Both the position numbers and the translations under genes were made by a program. The notes under the pieces are model-generated. The model had not been told where the DNA came from. It saw only the letters and a list, made by a program, of their open reading frames with translations, and searched no databases. From NCBI GenBank assembly GCA_023374045.1, contig CM041782.1:185770925-185834924 (forward strand): a stretch of DNA of 64,000 bases. The letters are read 5' to 3'. The stretch is from Limonium bicolor. Taxonomy: Eukaryota; Streptophyta; Magnoliopsida; Caryophyllales; Plumbaginaceae. The first letter of the stretch is position 1, and each line of letters starts with the position of its first letter. This document shows positions 23,401 through 34,615 of the stretch, in pieces.

Positions 23401-25967
23401 CCATCTCCATTCATCATTTTCAGCATTCCATGCATCATATGTACATAGTAGTTCCATATTACCACAACACGTTGCATGGTAGATGTACTGCATACACTCA
23501 TATCAAAACGACATCTTTGGGGAAAATCTTGAGAGATTGATTGAACAGCATGCCTGAATCACTAAACTCTCGACCCGTCAATGAACACAAGGGTCTAATC
23601 AAAATCAGCACCACAAACAAAGTGAGTAATTTGCGAAGAGCGGTATTTTCCTTGGAATTTCAATTGAGTGTATTGGACGATCTACTGAGCGATGAGGGAA
23701 GGTAGAGAGAGCCAATCGAGGTAAAACCACGAGCGACATGTGCATTCCTTCAGCACGTGGAGAGGCACAATACATAGTAAGATCAATGTTGATAGCGAGT
23801 CACGAACCGTGATTCATGCAAAGATCTGAGAATAGTAAGAAAACAATCATCGACTAATGAGAGTGAAGAGGCACATAGGAACAAAAGCTCCAAAAAACCA
23901 AAAAACTTTCACTGCCCTGTACATAATCCCTTAGTGAGCCCGCTGAGCCTTTCACGATAAACTCTTTTTCTGTTCTTTTTTCCTGTGACCTCCACAGCAT
24001 GCCAACTCACATAACCTATTTACTCACCTTTGCAATAGAGGATCTCGAAGGAGCCAGAGCCATGGTCTCTCCCCCACCATCTTTCACAAAACACAACAAA
24101 TGAAATGTTTGAAGGAATCAGTGAGTCAATGCAACTCCAAAGTCAAACACCAAAAAAAAAAAGAACACCAAAATGTTCAAGAAGATCGATGAGTCAATGC
24201 AACTCCAAAGCTGAAAGCCAAAATACAAAGCAGAGAATGCTTGAGAAAGTTGATGAGCCAAATGCAATTTCAAAAACACAAAAATGAGAAGAAAGTTTAA
24301 ATCGTACGCCAGAAGAGGCAAGAAGGAAAAATCCAAACCAAAAGGACCAATGATGTCCCGAAGAAACCGATAAGGGGTTATCAAAACCCGTCTAATCATT
24401 CCACCCATGACAAAGGCGAAACACGTCCTCTATTGCACAAAAGCTTCACAATTCCCAAATAAATCCCATAGTCCCGTGCGACATACATCATACCCTTTAG
24501 CCCCGTTATAACCAATAAAAGACCTCTGACTCGTTGATTGATGAGCGTTAACCGAAAGTATCGGATCTGAAACATGAATCATAAGTTTCGTACTTGTTAT
24601 CAACATGTCCCGTCATACCAAAGGGACCGTTAGCAAATGAGTGTGACCTAATCTCACAAGGTCTCTAGAGTGCGAGTGACTCTTCAACTGAACCACCAAG
24701 TCATAATCAGCCTACCCCATTGTAGGTGAGGAATTTGTGAGGAACGGAAAGTCCATAACCTCGAAAAGGAATTCTAAGGAAAATACTGCTCTGAGCATCA
24801 AGAGTGTCATCACGACGTTTGCACACACGGCCATACTCATGAAAGATTGACCCGTATCCCTCCATGAGAGGAAAGTGATTCATGCATTCGAGTTCAATAA
24901 TCACTCAAGATCGAACTGGAGATGTCTTATATTCGTAAACCTTGTATTAACAGAGATAGACCGTACCCTCTCTCCCAAAACTGCATATGCATTTGGCCTC
25001 ATGTTTTGCACCCAGTGTTTGCATGCATCATAGGCACTTCATCATTAACATCTGACTGGTAAGACTATGCATAGTCTCGCTGAAAGTCAACCTCAGTTGT
25101 AGTTGTTGAAGCATAACTTCCAATCAAAAGAAGTCAAAACTGGAGCCATCCACTGTCATACGCGAGTCTCATCAACACCACTCCCAAAGCCAAGCTGGAG
25201 CCATGCGGGAGCCATCCTCAAAACACTAAGACTATCCCTAGGGCTACACAGGAGCCGATTCATCATCAAAGACTCGCCCACAGAGGATCGAACTACGTAT
25301 GGTCTGATCTCAATACGGAATTGAGTACGTAGGCAGCCCGTTCAGGGTGCGACCACATCAAAGGCGAAAACTTCCCTTTTCCACTCGGTGTCATTAAAGC
25401 GAACCAACCAAAGCATCGTCATGCTCAATCAGCACAAGGTCATCCCGGAGCCATCCATGGAAATCCTAGAACCATGATGGGAACTCCCAACAAGTCATGC
25501 AACTGTGTTTCATCGTTCACCCATGAAAAACCATTCACTCACTACAAAGCCCACAAAAACTCCCGTCAAACAACAATAAATCCATCATCGGAGCCATCAA
25601 ACCACCTTGAAAAAAAATCTCTCAGGCAAATCAAAGCCCACAAATTGCCACAAAATCGCCAACCATGTCAAACCCACCAACCACCCCGAGACCATTGGTC
25701 ACACCGGAGCCATCAGTGCCTACCAGAGCCATCAGTGCATACTGGAGCCATCAACGCATGCTAGAGCCATCTCAGATACTTGAAGCCATGCCGGAGCCAT
25801 ACCGGAGCCATCCCGAGGTTTTGATGTTACTACCGAGCCATCTGCTCACACAAAAATCCATATCCACAAACAGGGAGTTTAATTCAATTAATACATCGGT
25901 TAATCACATCACATCACATATCATCTGCATATACCCACAAAATTTGCTCACTATCTGACGCATCTTC
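20408..25967 (+). other. Non-coding internal region of C
   Basis: No retrotransposon protein motif was found on either strand. The region contains several low-grade repeat fields: TTTTCAAAA-type words at about 21560-21930, CATACATCCAAAAA words at about 22975-23105, a ~70-bp duplicated block around CAATGCAACTCCAAAG at about 24125-24225, and GGAGCCATC words from 25143. The ORF at 22938-23540 (200 aa) starts in the CATACATCC repeats and continues into unrecognised sequence (SLENYFFNNNHHNSTVF). It could be a decayed gag scrap, but nothing supports a function. Confidence 0.6.
25143..25850 (+). repeat. Iterated GGAGCCATC words in C
   Basis: GGAGCCAT(C) or close variants occur about a dozen times, tightest at 25705-25850. 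The same word forms the 3' part of C's polypurine tract (28357-28369). Confidence 0.75.
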
Positions 25968-27927
25968 ACACCCGCTAGGCAGCTATTGTGCTACTAGTGC
26001 GGTCACATTTCCTTTTACACCCGCTAGGCAGCTATTGCGCTACTAGTACGGTCGCTTTTTTCATTTTACACCCGCTAGGCAGCTACTGCGCTACTAGTGC
26101 GGTCACTTTTTCGTTTTACACCCGCTAGGCAGCTATTGCGCTACTAGTGCGGTCACTTTTTCGTTTTACACCCGCTAGACAGCTATTGCGCTACTAGTGC
26201 GGTCACTTTTTCGTTTTACACCCGCTAGGCAGCTATTGCGCTACTAGTGCGGTCGCTTTTTCGTTTTACACCCGCTAGGCAGCTATTGCGCTACTAGTGC
26301 GGTCACTTTTTCATTTTACACCCGCCAGGCAGCTATTGCGCTACTGGTGTGGTCGCTTTTTCGCTTTACACCCGCTAGGCAGGTATTGCGCTACTGGTGC
26401 GGTCGCTTTTTCGTTTTACACCCGCTAGGCAGCTATTGCGCTGCTAGTGCGGTCACTTTTTCGTTTTACACCCGCTAGGCAGCTATTGCGCTACTAGTGC
26501 GGTCACTTTTTCGTTTTACACCCGCTAGGCAGCTATTGCGCTACTGGTGCGGTCGCTTTTTCGTTTTACACCCGCTAGGCAGCTATTGCGCTGCTAGTGC
26601 GGTCACTTTTTCGTTTTACACCCGCTAGGCAGCTATTGCGCTACTAGTGCGGTCACTTTTTCGTTTTACACCCGCTAGGCAGCTATTGCGCTACTAGTGC
26701 GGTCATTTTTTGTTTTACACCTGCTAGACAGCTATTGCGCTACTAGTACGGTCGCCTTTCGTTTTACACCTGCTAGACAGCTATTGCGCTACTAGTACGG
26801 TCACCTTTTCGTTTTACACCCGCTAGGCAGCTATTGCGCTACTAGTGCGGTCGCATTTCATTTTTACACCCGCTAGACAGCTATTGCGCTACTAGTGCGG
26901 TCGAATTTTTTTTGTTTTACACCTGCTAGACAGCTATTGCGCTACTAGTACGGTCGCCTTTCGTTTTACACCTGCTAGACAGCTATTGCGCTACTAGTAC
27001 GGTCACCTTTTCGTTTTACACCCGCTAGGCAGCTATTGCGCTACTAGTGCGGTCGCATTTCATTTTTACACCCGCTAGACAGCTATTGCGCTACTAGTGC
27101 GGTCGAATTTTTTTGTTTTACACCTGCTAGACAGCTATTGCGCTACTAGTACGGTCGCCTTTCGTTTTACACCTGCTAGACAGCTATTGCGCTACTAGTA
27201 CGGTCACCTTTTCGTTTTACACCCACTAGACAGCTATTGCGCTACTAGTACGGTCGCCTTTCATTTTACACCCGCTAGACAGCTATTGCGCTACTAGTGC
27301 GGTCGAATTTTTTCGTTTTACACCTGCTAGACAGCTATTGCGCTACTAGTACGGTCGCCTTTCATTTTACACCTGCTAGACAGCTATTGCGCTACTAGTA
27401 CGGTCGCCTTTCGTTTTACACCTGCTAGACAGCTATTGCGCTACTAGTACGGTCGCCTTTCATTTTACACCTGCTAGACAGCTATTACGCTACTAGTGTG
27501 GTCGAATTTTTCGTTTTACACCTGCTAAACAGCTATACGGTCGCCTTTCATTTTACACCTGCTAGACAGCTATTGCGCTACTAGTACGGTCGCCTTTCAT
27601 TTTACACCCGCTAGGCTGCTATTACGCTACTAGTGTGGTCCCGTCGTTTTTCCTCCACTAGGCAGCTATTACGCTACTAGTGCGAGATCGTTCATTTCAT
27701 AATCCGCTAGGCAGCTATTACGCTACTAGTGCGGTCCCGCCGTTTTTCCTCCACTAGGCAGCTATTACGCTACTAGTGCGAGATCGTTCATTTCATAACC
27801 CACTAGGCAACTATTACGCTACTAGTGCGGTCCCGTCGGTTTTTCCTTCACTAGGCAGCTATTACGCTACTAGTGCAAGATCGTTTCACACCCACCTGCT
27901 AGGCAGCTAGTACGCTACTAGTACGGT
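25968..27927 (+). repeat. 50-bp minisatellite of element C
   Basis: About 39 tandem units have the core CACCCGCTAGGCAGCTATTG followed by CGCTACTAGTGCGGTC and a T-rich spacer. The first part is nearly homogeneous at exactly 50 bp. From about 26714 the units form a four-member higher-order repeat of about 200 bp (spacer endings CGCCTTTCG, CACCTTTTCG, CGCATTTCATT and CGAATTTTTT), seen about three times. Units near the 3' end (27600-27927) are diverged. There are no unique spacers. Confidence 0.95.
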
Positions 27928-28314
27928 ACACAATGAAAAGTATTATAGGCTCGTCATAAGTCCTATAGCTAGATGTCAAGAGGTCTAGTTGAGGCTCGTC
28001 ATAAGTCCTCGTACTTTCAATTGCATTATAGGCTCATCATAAGTCCTATAGCTAGATGTCAAGAGGTCCGGTTGAGGCTCGTCATAAGCCCTCATGCACC
28101 AAACCCAACAATGTTCATGTTCAAAATTTGTTTAACAAATCCAACCATACTTTTCAGGGCTTGTCCCTCACCCATCAAAACCTTTGTATTCTAGACTAAT
28201 TGTAAATATTTCGCATTCAATCTTTACGTCATAGGCTGGTCATGCACCTCCTATCCTTTTGCAATCGTAGTTGCATCTCATAAACCGCAGTGAGAATTTT
28301 TGGCGCCCTTTCAA
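27928..28314 (+). other. 3' part of the C internal region
   Basis: Two diverged copies of a block of about 75 bp around AGGCTCGTCATAAGTCCT lie at about 27946-28090. The rest is unrecognised and non-coding. Confidence 0.6.
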
Positions 28315-28369
28315 CCTTGATCCAATTCTGCAAGTCTTCTCTTGCAGAATTGAATCAAGGGGAGCCATC
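28315..28369 (+). promoter_or_regulatory. Element C 20-bp hairpin and polypurine tract
   Basis: Left arm 28315-28334 and right arm 28341-28360 pair over 20 bases with one mismatch, around loop TCTTCT. The right arm ends inside the polypurine tract AAGGGGAGCCATC (28357-28369), which abuts the 3' LTR. Confidence 0.85.
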
Positions 28370-31300
28370 TGTACACACCAAAAATTCTCACCCTATATAG
28401 AAAACTCCAAAAAATAAATAAAATAAGAAGGTCATCACCTTTCTTTTCGAAACTTATTCATGAGCGTACCAATTTTCAAAACATCCGTTTTCAAACTCAT
28501 CTCTTTTTGTTATTTTCTTATTTTTACCATTTTATTTTATTTTATTATTTCATGTTAGTCAGCTCGGTTTTATTCGCTTATTTATTTGCCTATTCGTTTT
28601 ATTTTTGTTCATGCTATTTCGTTACTTGTTTATTTTATCTCATTTCATTTAATTGATACTTTTACTTGTATTTTCTTTATTATTACTTGTTTGTATCTTG
28701 TCTTTATCATTATTATTTTTAGAATTATCTTCATCATTTTATGTACACTTTGTTTTGTCGCTAATTCGATTAAACTCTTTCCAATCTCGTTTTATTACTT
28801 CTTTTTCTATCTTATTTACTGCTACTCGTACATATTTGATTCAATTTCTATTTTTAGACTATTCACTTGTATTTTACTTCCATCGTACTCTTACTATTTC
28901 ATTATTTTGTATACTTATCATTATGTTATTTCGTTTATCTTATATTTTTATTATATTTTGTATTTTTATTATATACATTCCTTCATTTCATGACCCTCGA
29001 TTAAGAAACCAATTCATTTTATTAGATTAAACTCTTTTGGCTTACTGCAATTTTTCCATTAAAAACGATAGTGTTTTTATGGACCTGATTTAGTACGAAT
29101 TAGAGTTCTAGTATTATTTCTCATACTTGTACATTAAATTTTGACTTAGCACAATCGGATAGTGTGATTGTGGAAAATGTTGGAAATCCTAGGTTCAAAT
29201 CTTGGAGTCTTGTAATACTTGTTGCCATTTTTTTTCTTGCCTCGGTCAATCAGACCCTTTGACCCTGACTGGCCCGTCCTCCAAAGCCCATCCCGGTCAC
29301 CCTGTTCGTTTCTCCCACCAGACAAAGCCCAAGAACAAAACAAAAAACCCTATTCCTTTCTATATAAAAGAAGAAGTAGAGCTTTGCAGCCGACACAAGC
29401 TCAGATCCCTAGCCGTTCTCTTTCTTCTTTCTCCTGAATTTCACGTAAAAAAAAAACAACAACATCAAAACTTTCTTCCTCTGTTCTTCCTCCTGTAATC
29501 GAATTCACCATACTCAACTTGCCGAACAAAAAAAAACCTGCTCCATTTCGACCTTTACAAGCTCTTAGCTAGCAAGAATGGCGACCTGTGCCTCCATCGT
29601 TTCTTCTCTTCACTCATGGCATACTGACAACCCGAGCTAGCGAACAAAAAAAAAACAGCAAGCAAGAAGCAGCTCTGCACCCCTCTTCTTACTCTTTTCC
29701 TCACGGAAATTTGTAACCAAACCCAGCAAATAAGGAGCAGCTCTCTACCTTCTCCTTCATTCTCTTCTTCACGACAAGGAGCAAGGCTGCCCTGCTCTCT
29801 TCTTTCTTCAGCCCTCACGGTCACGGTAATTTTACAACCTGCCTGGCGAACAAGAGCACACATGCTCTGCCGTCCTCCATCCTCTTCATATGGCAGGCAA
29901 ACAAAGGACATACGTACTCTGCTTCGTTCATTCTCTTCACTCTTGTTAATTTTGCATACCCAGCCTTCAAACGAGGAAACACATGCTTCGTGCTTTCTTC
30001 CATCTCTTCACTCACCGTTTTTGCGATTAAACCGGCGAAACTGTAGGACCGCACGGCTCTGCTGTTTTATTTCCTTTCACGAACACAGTCGAACCAGAAA
30101 CATACATGTCTAAACTTCATTCTCTTATTCACGTCCAACTGGCCAACTCAAATATATGCTCCACGCTTTCATTTCTGTCAATTTAAGAACAAGGAACTCA
30201 GCAGCTCTGCATCATCCCCATTCCCTTCACTTTGCTGCGTAGAATAAACCCACATGGTCTGTGCTTTCACTTCCTTCAACCGAACAACGAGAACATACCT
30301 GCTCCCCTTTTGCCGCTCTTCCCATGGCTGTCGAACATGTAGGAGCGTACTCGTCTGCTCATTCACTTCACACAGCATGCGAACAGGGAGATACATACTT
30401 CTCTGTTCATTATCTTCACGTGGCTGGCAAGCAAAGAGATTTCACACAGAGACGTGCTTGGAACGACGTTGCTGGAGTATTATGGTAGAGCTGACCTCCA
30501 TTGACAGATTGCTGTCTCTACTATACTACATTATTTCCGGCGTTCGACGAGATCACCTCCTAGCACAACCGAGAAAACTCCAGTTGCCCTCTCTTTCGGT
30601 ATTTAACCATAATCTGATCTGTTCTTGGTTGTGTCTACTTAACAGCATCTTTCAGTGATTCTCAAGCGTCATGTTGCCTGTTTCTGAGATGTGACTCACC
30701 TCACGTTTAATCTATTTATGTGTTAATCTTGCCTACTGATGCATGTTCTATACACTCTCGTATATATGCAAGTTTAGCTCGTATCTGACTGCTTAATTAC
30801 CACGAGTGAATGGCAAAGAAAAGCAACGTTGTGATCTGGAGCGATTGTTTGTTTAATTTACTGTTCGAGTTAAGTAGAAATTAGCCGTTGTTGAAGAGGA
30901 ACTTTGGTCTTTTTTTTAACAACTAGTTTAATTTTCCTTTAGGTCCACTATAACACTCGCGTTTTGCTTTCAGATGCTAGGGATTCAGGATTTGAGTCGG
31001 GCTTAGTAGTCTCGGTGCTCCTTTTGTTGTTTTACTACCTTGTAAGTTTTCATCTTGTGCTAACGACAAAACAGAAAGCAGCAAGTAAGAAAAAATGATT
31101 TAGGAATTCATTTTAGTTTTCATCAGATTAGTAATTCTTTTTCTTAGCTCTTTGTATTTTTGTTTCTTTTAGCTTAGAATAATATAGAGGTGAAACAATA
31201 AAATAGATTAGCAACCAAGATAAGGCTTCATCAACAAACGAATAAAGTGGGCATTAATCATGACCTAGCGTTCAATCATAGGTCCCTTTATTCACTTCTT

Positions 31301-33226
31301 TTGGTAGTATTAGTTTGATCATTATCTACATCACCTTAGTTTAAGCCTCAACTTTCTTCCATTAAACCGTTAATTTTAGTTTTGATAACTTGCTTAGTAT
31401 CCATTCACAACCTTAAACTGTAGGAGACTTCTTCGCTTGAATATTCCTAATCTTGCCATGTTGTTCGATTACTATGTTGATTTGTTATGTACGTTCTTGT
31501 CTGATCTACATGTACATATGGCTGTCTCAAATTTGTAATCCTTACCATGTTTCATTTCTTGTTGGGTTGGGCCCGTTTGGGTTGCTGTAAAACTCTCAGC
31601 CCCAATCCAACTTACAGTTTGAGCCCAACTCATTGATAGCCAAACCGGGTTAGAACAGGTGACCTTAGATAGCCTCTAGGTTACCCAATTATTTCTGGGC
31701 CCTTGAGCTCAGTGTAGAAAAACTTTAGAAGGTGTTTCCATGGCGCATATCTCTGATTTGTTAAGTGGAGTTCCCTTTCCATCAAAATTTTTTCCAAACA
31801 ACCCCTTAATTAAGATTCAAAACTTTAAAAAACCAATCATTCAAATTCTACTCAAAATTCATTCATTTCCAATTCGATTCAAATTCATTATTCCAATTCG
31901 ATCAATATTCATTCAATTCTTAATTCATTCAATTTAAAATTCATTCAATCCAATTCATTCTAAATTCAATTCCGAACTCATTCAATTCAAATCCAAATTC
32001 AATTCAAATCCAAATTCAATTCAATTCCAAACTCCTTTAAATCCAAATTCGTTTCAATTCCAGTTCAAATCAATATTCATTCAACCCCGATTCAACTTCG
32101 ATTCAATTTCAATTCTATTCCAATTTCTCCCACTCTAAATGTCTCATAGACCCGAGCGTCTCACAGACTTTGTCATTCCAATGATTCGAATGTCTCACAG
32201 ACCTGAGCGTCTCATAGACCCGAGCGTCTCACAGACCCAAGCGTCTCACAGACTTCGACATCTCAAGATTTCAAACGTCTCACAGACCCGAGCGTCTCAC
32301 AGACTAGCATCCCAAACCCGAAACTTCTCAAAACTTCAAACCCTTCTAAATCTCAAACACCTCAAATATTTTCAAACCCCACAAACATCAAAACTTCCAA
32401 AACCCAAAAACCTGAACTACGTAAGGTCTGATCTCAACATGGAGTTGAGTACGTAGGCAGCCCATCTAGGGTGCGACCCCATTCCAAACAAAAAACCCCC
32501 TTCCCCCTCTACGGTGGCTCTCACATCTCTCAAAACGCTCAAACCTTCTTCGGCTCCCACGAACTTCAAACCATCAGACACATAGTCTTGTTTATCCACT
32601 CAACCTCAGACTTTTCCCAATTCTCATTCTACACTCATCCGAATTCACCCATCCCTTTTCTGGGTGCTAGCTTGACAGAAAAGCTCACCTCATCCACTCT
32701 CTTTCTCTCTCCTCGTCCTAATCCAATCCTTGGCTTTTAAATGAATCTCTCTAACAAGGTTTTGAAAGAAGGCAATCCCGACAATTGGAGACCGAGGTTT
32801 CCTCGGGCACCAATCCGAAGTCGTGGTCGTTGCCACTTCTAAGGGGTGTAACCCAGTGCGAACCCACAATAGAATCTCTGAAATGACCAGATAAGTCCTA
32901 TCCATAGGCAACAATCTCAGAGTCAACTAACGGTTCTTAGAACCCTTCTCCTCCCTTCCTAGTTCTTTAGGTCAAACTAGGTGGCGACTCTAGTCAATTC
33001 CGCCTTATAGAGGCATAAGTCCGCGTGGGGCCCATCGAGAGCGGGTGTAGTGTTCACTTACACTCCCCTTATGCTTTCTGGGAAAGACGGACGATTTAGT
33101 AGGTATTTGAGGGTTGCCAGAATAACGGGTTTCCACCCTCCACAGAATGGCAATTTCTAGGATCTAGGCTTTTAGTCAGACCATATTTAGATAGACCCCC
33201 CTCATACCGAAAAATCACCCTCCACA
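28370..33226 (+). repeat. Element C 3' LTR
   Basis: It is a near-copy of 15521-20386, ending CCTCCACA followed by the target duplication CCACC. Small differences include single-base runs, GGATGTATT versus GGAGTATT near 30474, and a few indels in the AATTC-rich part. Confidence 0.95.
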
Positions 33227-33231
33227 CCACC

Positions 33232-34304
33232 TAGTCCTTGAAAGGTTGGAATGAAGCTAGAACAAAGCAATACAATGAGCACCATTAAGGGTGATTTCGG
33301 TCAAGATAAAAACATGGAGGAAACATTATTTTTCTTTGAGATTCCTTACCTAGAAGCAAAGGAGATCAATAATATGTAGAAGTATAAGCTCAAGCTCCTT
33401 CAATGGTGGAACTCCATGGCACCGAAATGGTGGTCTTGATGTTTTGAGAAGATAGAAATGAAGAGCTTGATGAGAGGAAGAGAATGGTGGTGTTTGTTTT
33501 TGATTTGGTTAAGTGAGCTAGGAATTACAAGTGGTCAAAGATGGAATTGTGTGTGGTACTATTGCAAATCGTGAATGAAGGAAAGAAGAGAGGTTGAAGA
33601 AGACTTGGAACCGTGGGAAATGAAGAAGAGAAATGAGATAATGAGATAAGTGAGTTTGTTTTGGTTTTTAGAAGATATTTATACCTTAAAGCAAATAGTA
33701 ACTTAAGAGTCATCTTTATTTACTTAACAAGTTTCAAGAGTGGTGAGTCACCACACTTAAAAACCGGCCCCTATTATTATAAAAAGTGTATTTTAGTCTT
33801 TGATGACTCATTTAATTACTTATAATAACATATGTTATAAACTAGCTTATTAAAGTTACTATTTATAAAAACAAGGCATATAGAAGTGAAATTTTTGATT
33901 TCCCATTGATACAGACTTCTAAATGTGATATTATATAGTACACATGTTAATTAAAGAGTAATGATGGACATTTAGCCATTCAAAACTCATTTACAAGACA
34001 ATTTTTCAAAAATGTGCTTTAAGACTCCTTAAAGCGCATTTTGTGTTTTAACTTGTTTTCAAGCTTGGTTTTCTTTGCTAATTGGTTTAATATGTTCATT
34101 AGTGTATAAATAAGGTCTTGGTAAGTTCATTAGGTCTTAACCAAGCTTATCCAAGCTTAGAGCACATTTTGGCCTTTATTGACCTTAAAGCACATTTTGT
34201 GTTTTCTATCGTTTAAATTGTTACTAGTGTTTCTAAGACTCTTTTTAGTCTTAACATACCATATTTAAATGTTTAAACAACATACTAAGGTTTGGGGTAT
34301 TTCA
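33232..34304 (-). repeat. Element B 3' LTR, second piece
   Basis: It matches 43518-44592. On the minus strand it starts TGAAATACCCCAAAC at 34304, directly after the polypurine tract. It contains the motif AATGTGCTTTAAG with a nearby inverted partner near 34010-34045. Confidence 0.93.
33676..33683 (-). promoter_or_regulatory. Predicted TATA box of the B 3' LTR
   Basis: The minus strand reads TATAAATA inside AAGGTATAAATATC, followed by a CT-rich leader. The same site in the 5' LTR is 43963-43970. Confidence 0.55.
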
Positions 34305-34341
34305 ATCTACCCCCCTTAAAAGAACTTTGTCCTCAAAGTTC
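34305..34341 (-). promoter_or_regulatory. Element B hairpin and polypurine tract
   Basis: On the minus strand, perfect 8-bp arms GAACTTTG and CAAAGTTC flank loop AGGA (34322-34341). TTTTAAGGGGGGTAGAT follows (34305-34321), directly before the 3' LTR. Confidence 0.85.
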
Positions 34342-34566
34342 ACACTTCCACATATTCTAAATATTAGAACACTGGAATACATACAAACAATACTTCCATA
34401 ACAATATTAACAACACACTTACATAACATTGGATACAAAGTCCATACAACATAACATCGGACACGAGGTCCATACAAACATCATTCAGACACAACGGTCT
34501 GTAACATAACAACATAACATAGACGATGTATTTAAATACACGTCGTACACACATAACCGAAATGGC

Positions 34567-34601
34567 TCTACCCCCCTTAAAAAGGGGTACGCCCCGTACC
34601 C
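34567..34601 (-). promoter_or_regulatory. Upstream hairpin-polypurine module of B
   Basis: On the minus strand, arms GGGTACG and CGTACCC with loop GGG (34585-34601) are followed by a T-run and AAGGGGGGTAGA (34567-34580). It lies about 260 bp before the terminal module, just after pol. Confidence 0.75.
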
Positions 34602-34615
34602 TATACACATAAACA

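Larger units (their letters stand above)
15521..33226 (+). mobile_element. Element C, Tat/Ogre-like non-autonomous LTR retrotransposon
   Basis: LTRs of about 4.86 kb (15521-20386 and 28370-33226) start TGTACACACC and end CCTCCACA. The target duplication CCACC is at 15516-15520 and 33227-33231, with an empty site at 43513-43517. The PBS TGGCGACTCTGCTGGGGA is the one I associate with Ogre/Tat elements (tRNA-Arg). The 8.0-kb internal region has no recognisable gag, protease, RT or integrase and is dominated by tandem repeats. The two LTRs differ only by sparse substitutions and small indels, so this is the youngest level of the nest and was probably mobilised by proteins from another element. 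Confidence 0.93.

Noticed and set aside
25968..27927. Regular 50-bp array as a CRISPR locus
   Set aside because: Units are contiguous, with spacers that are themselves repeated and T-rich. There are no unique spacers or cas genes, and the setting is a plant retrotransposon.
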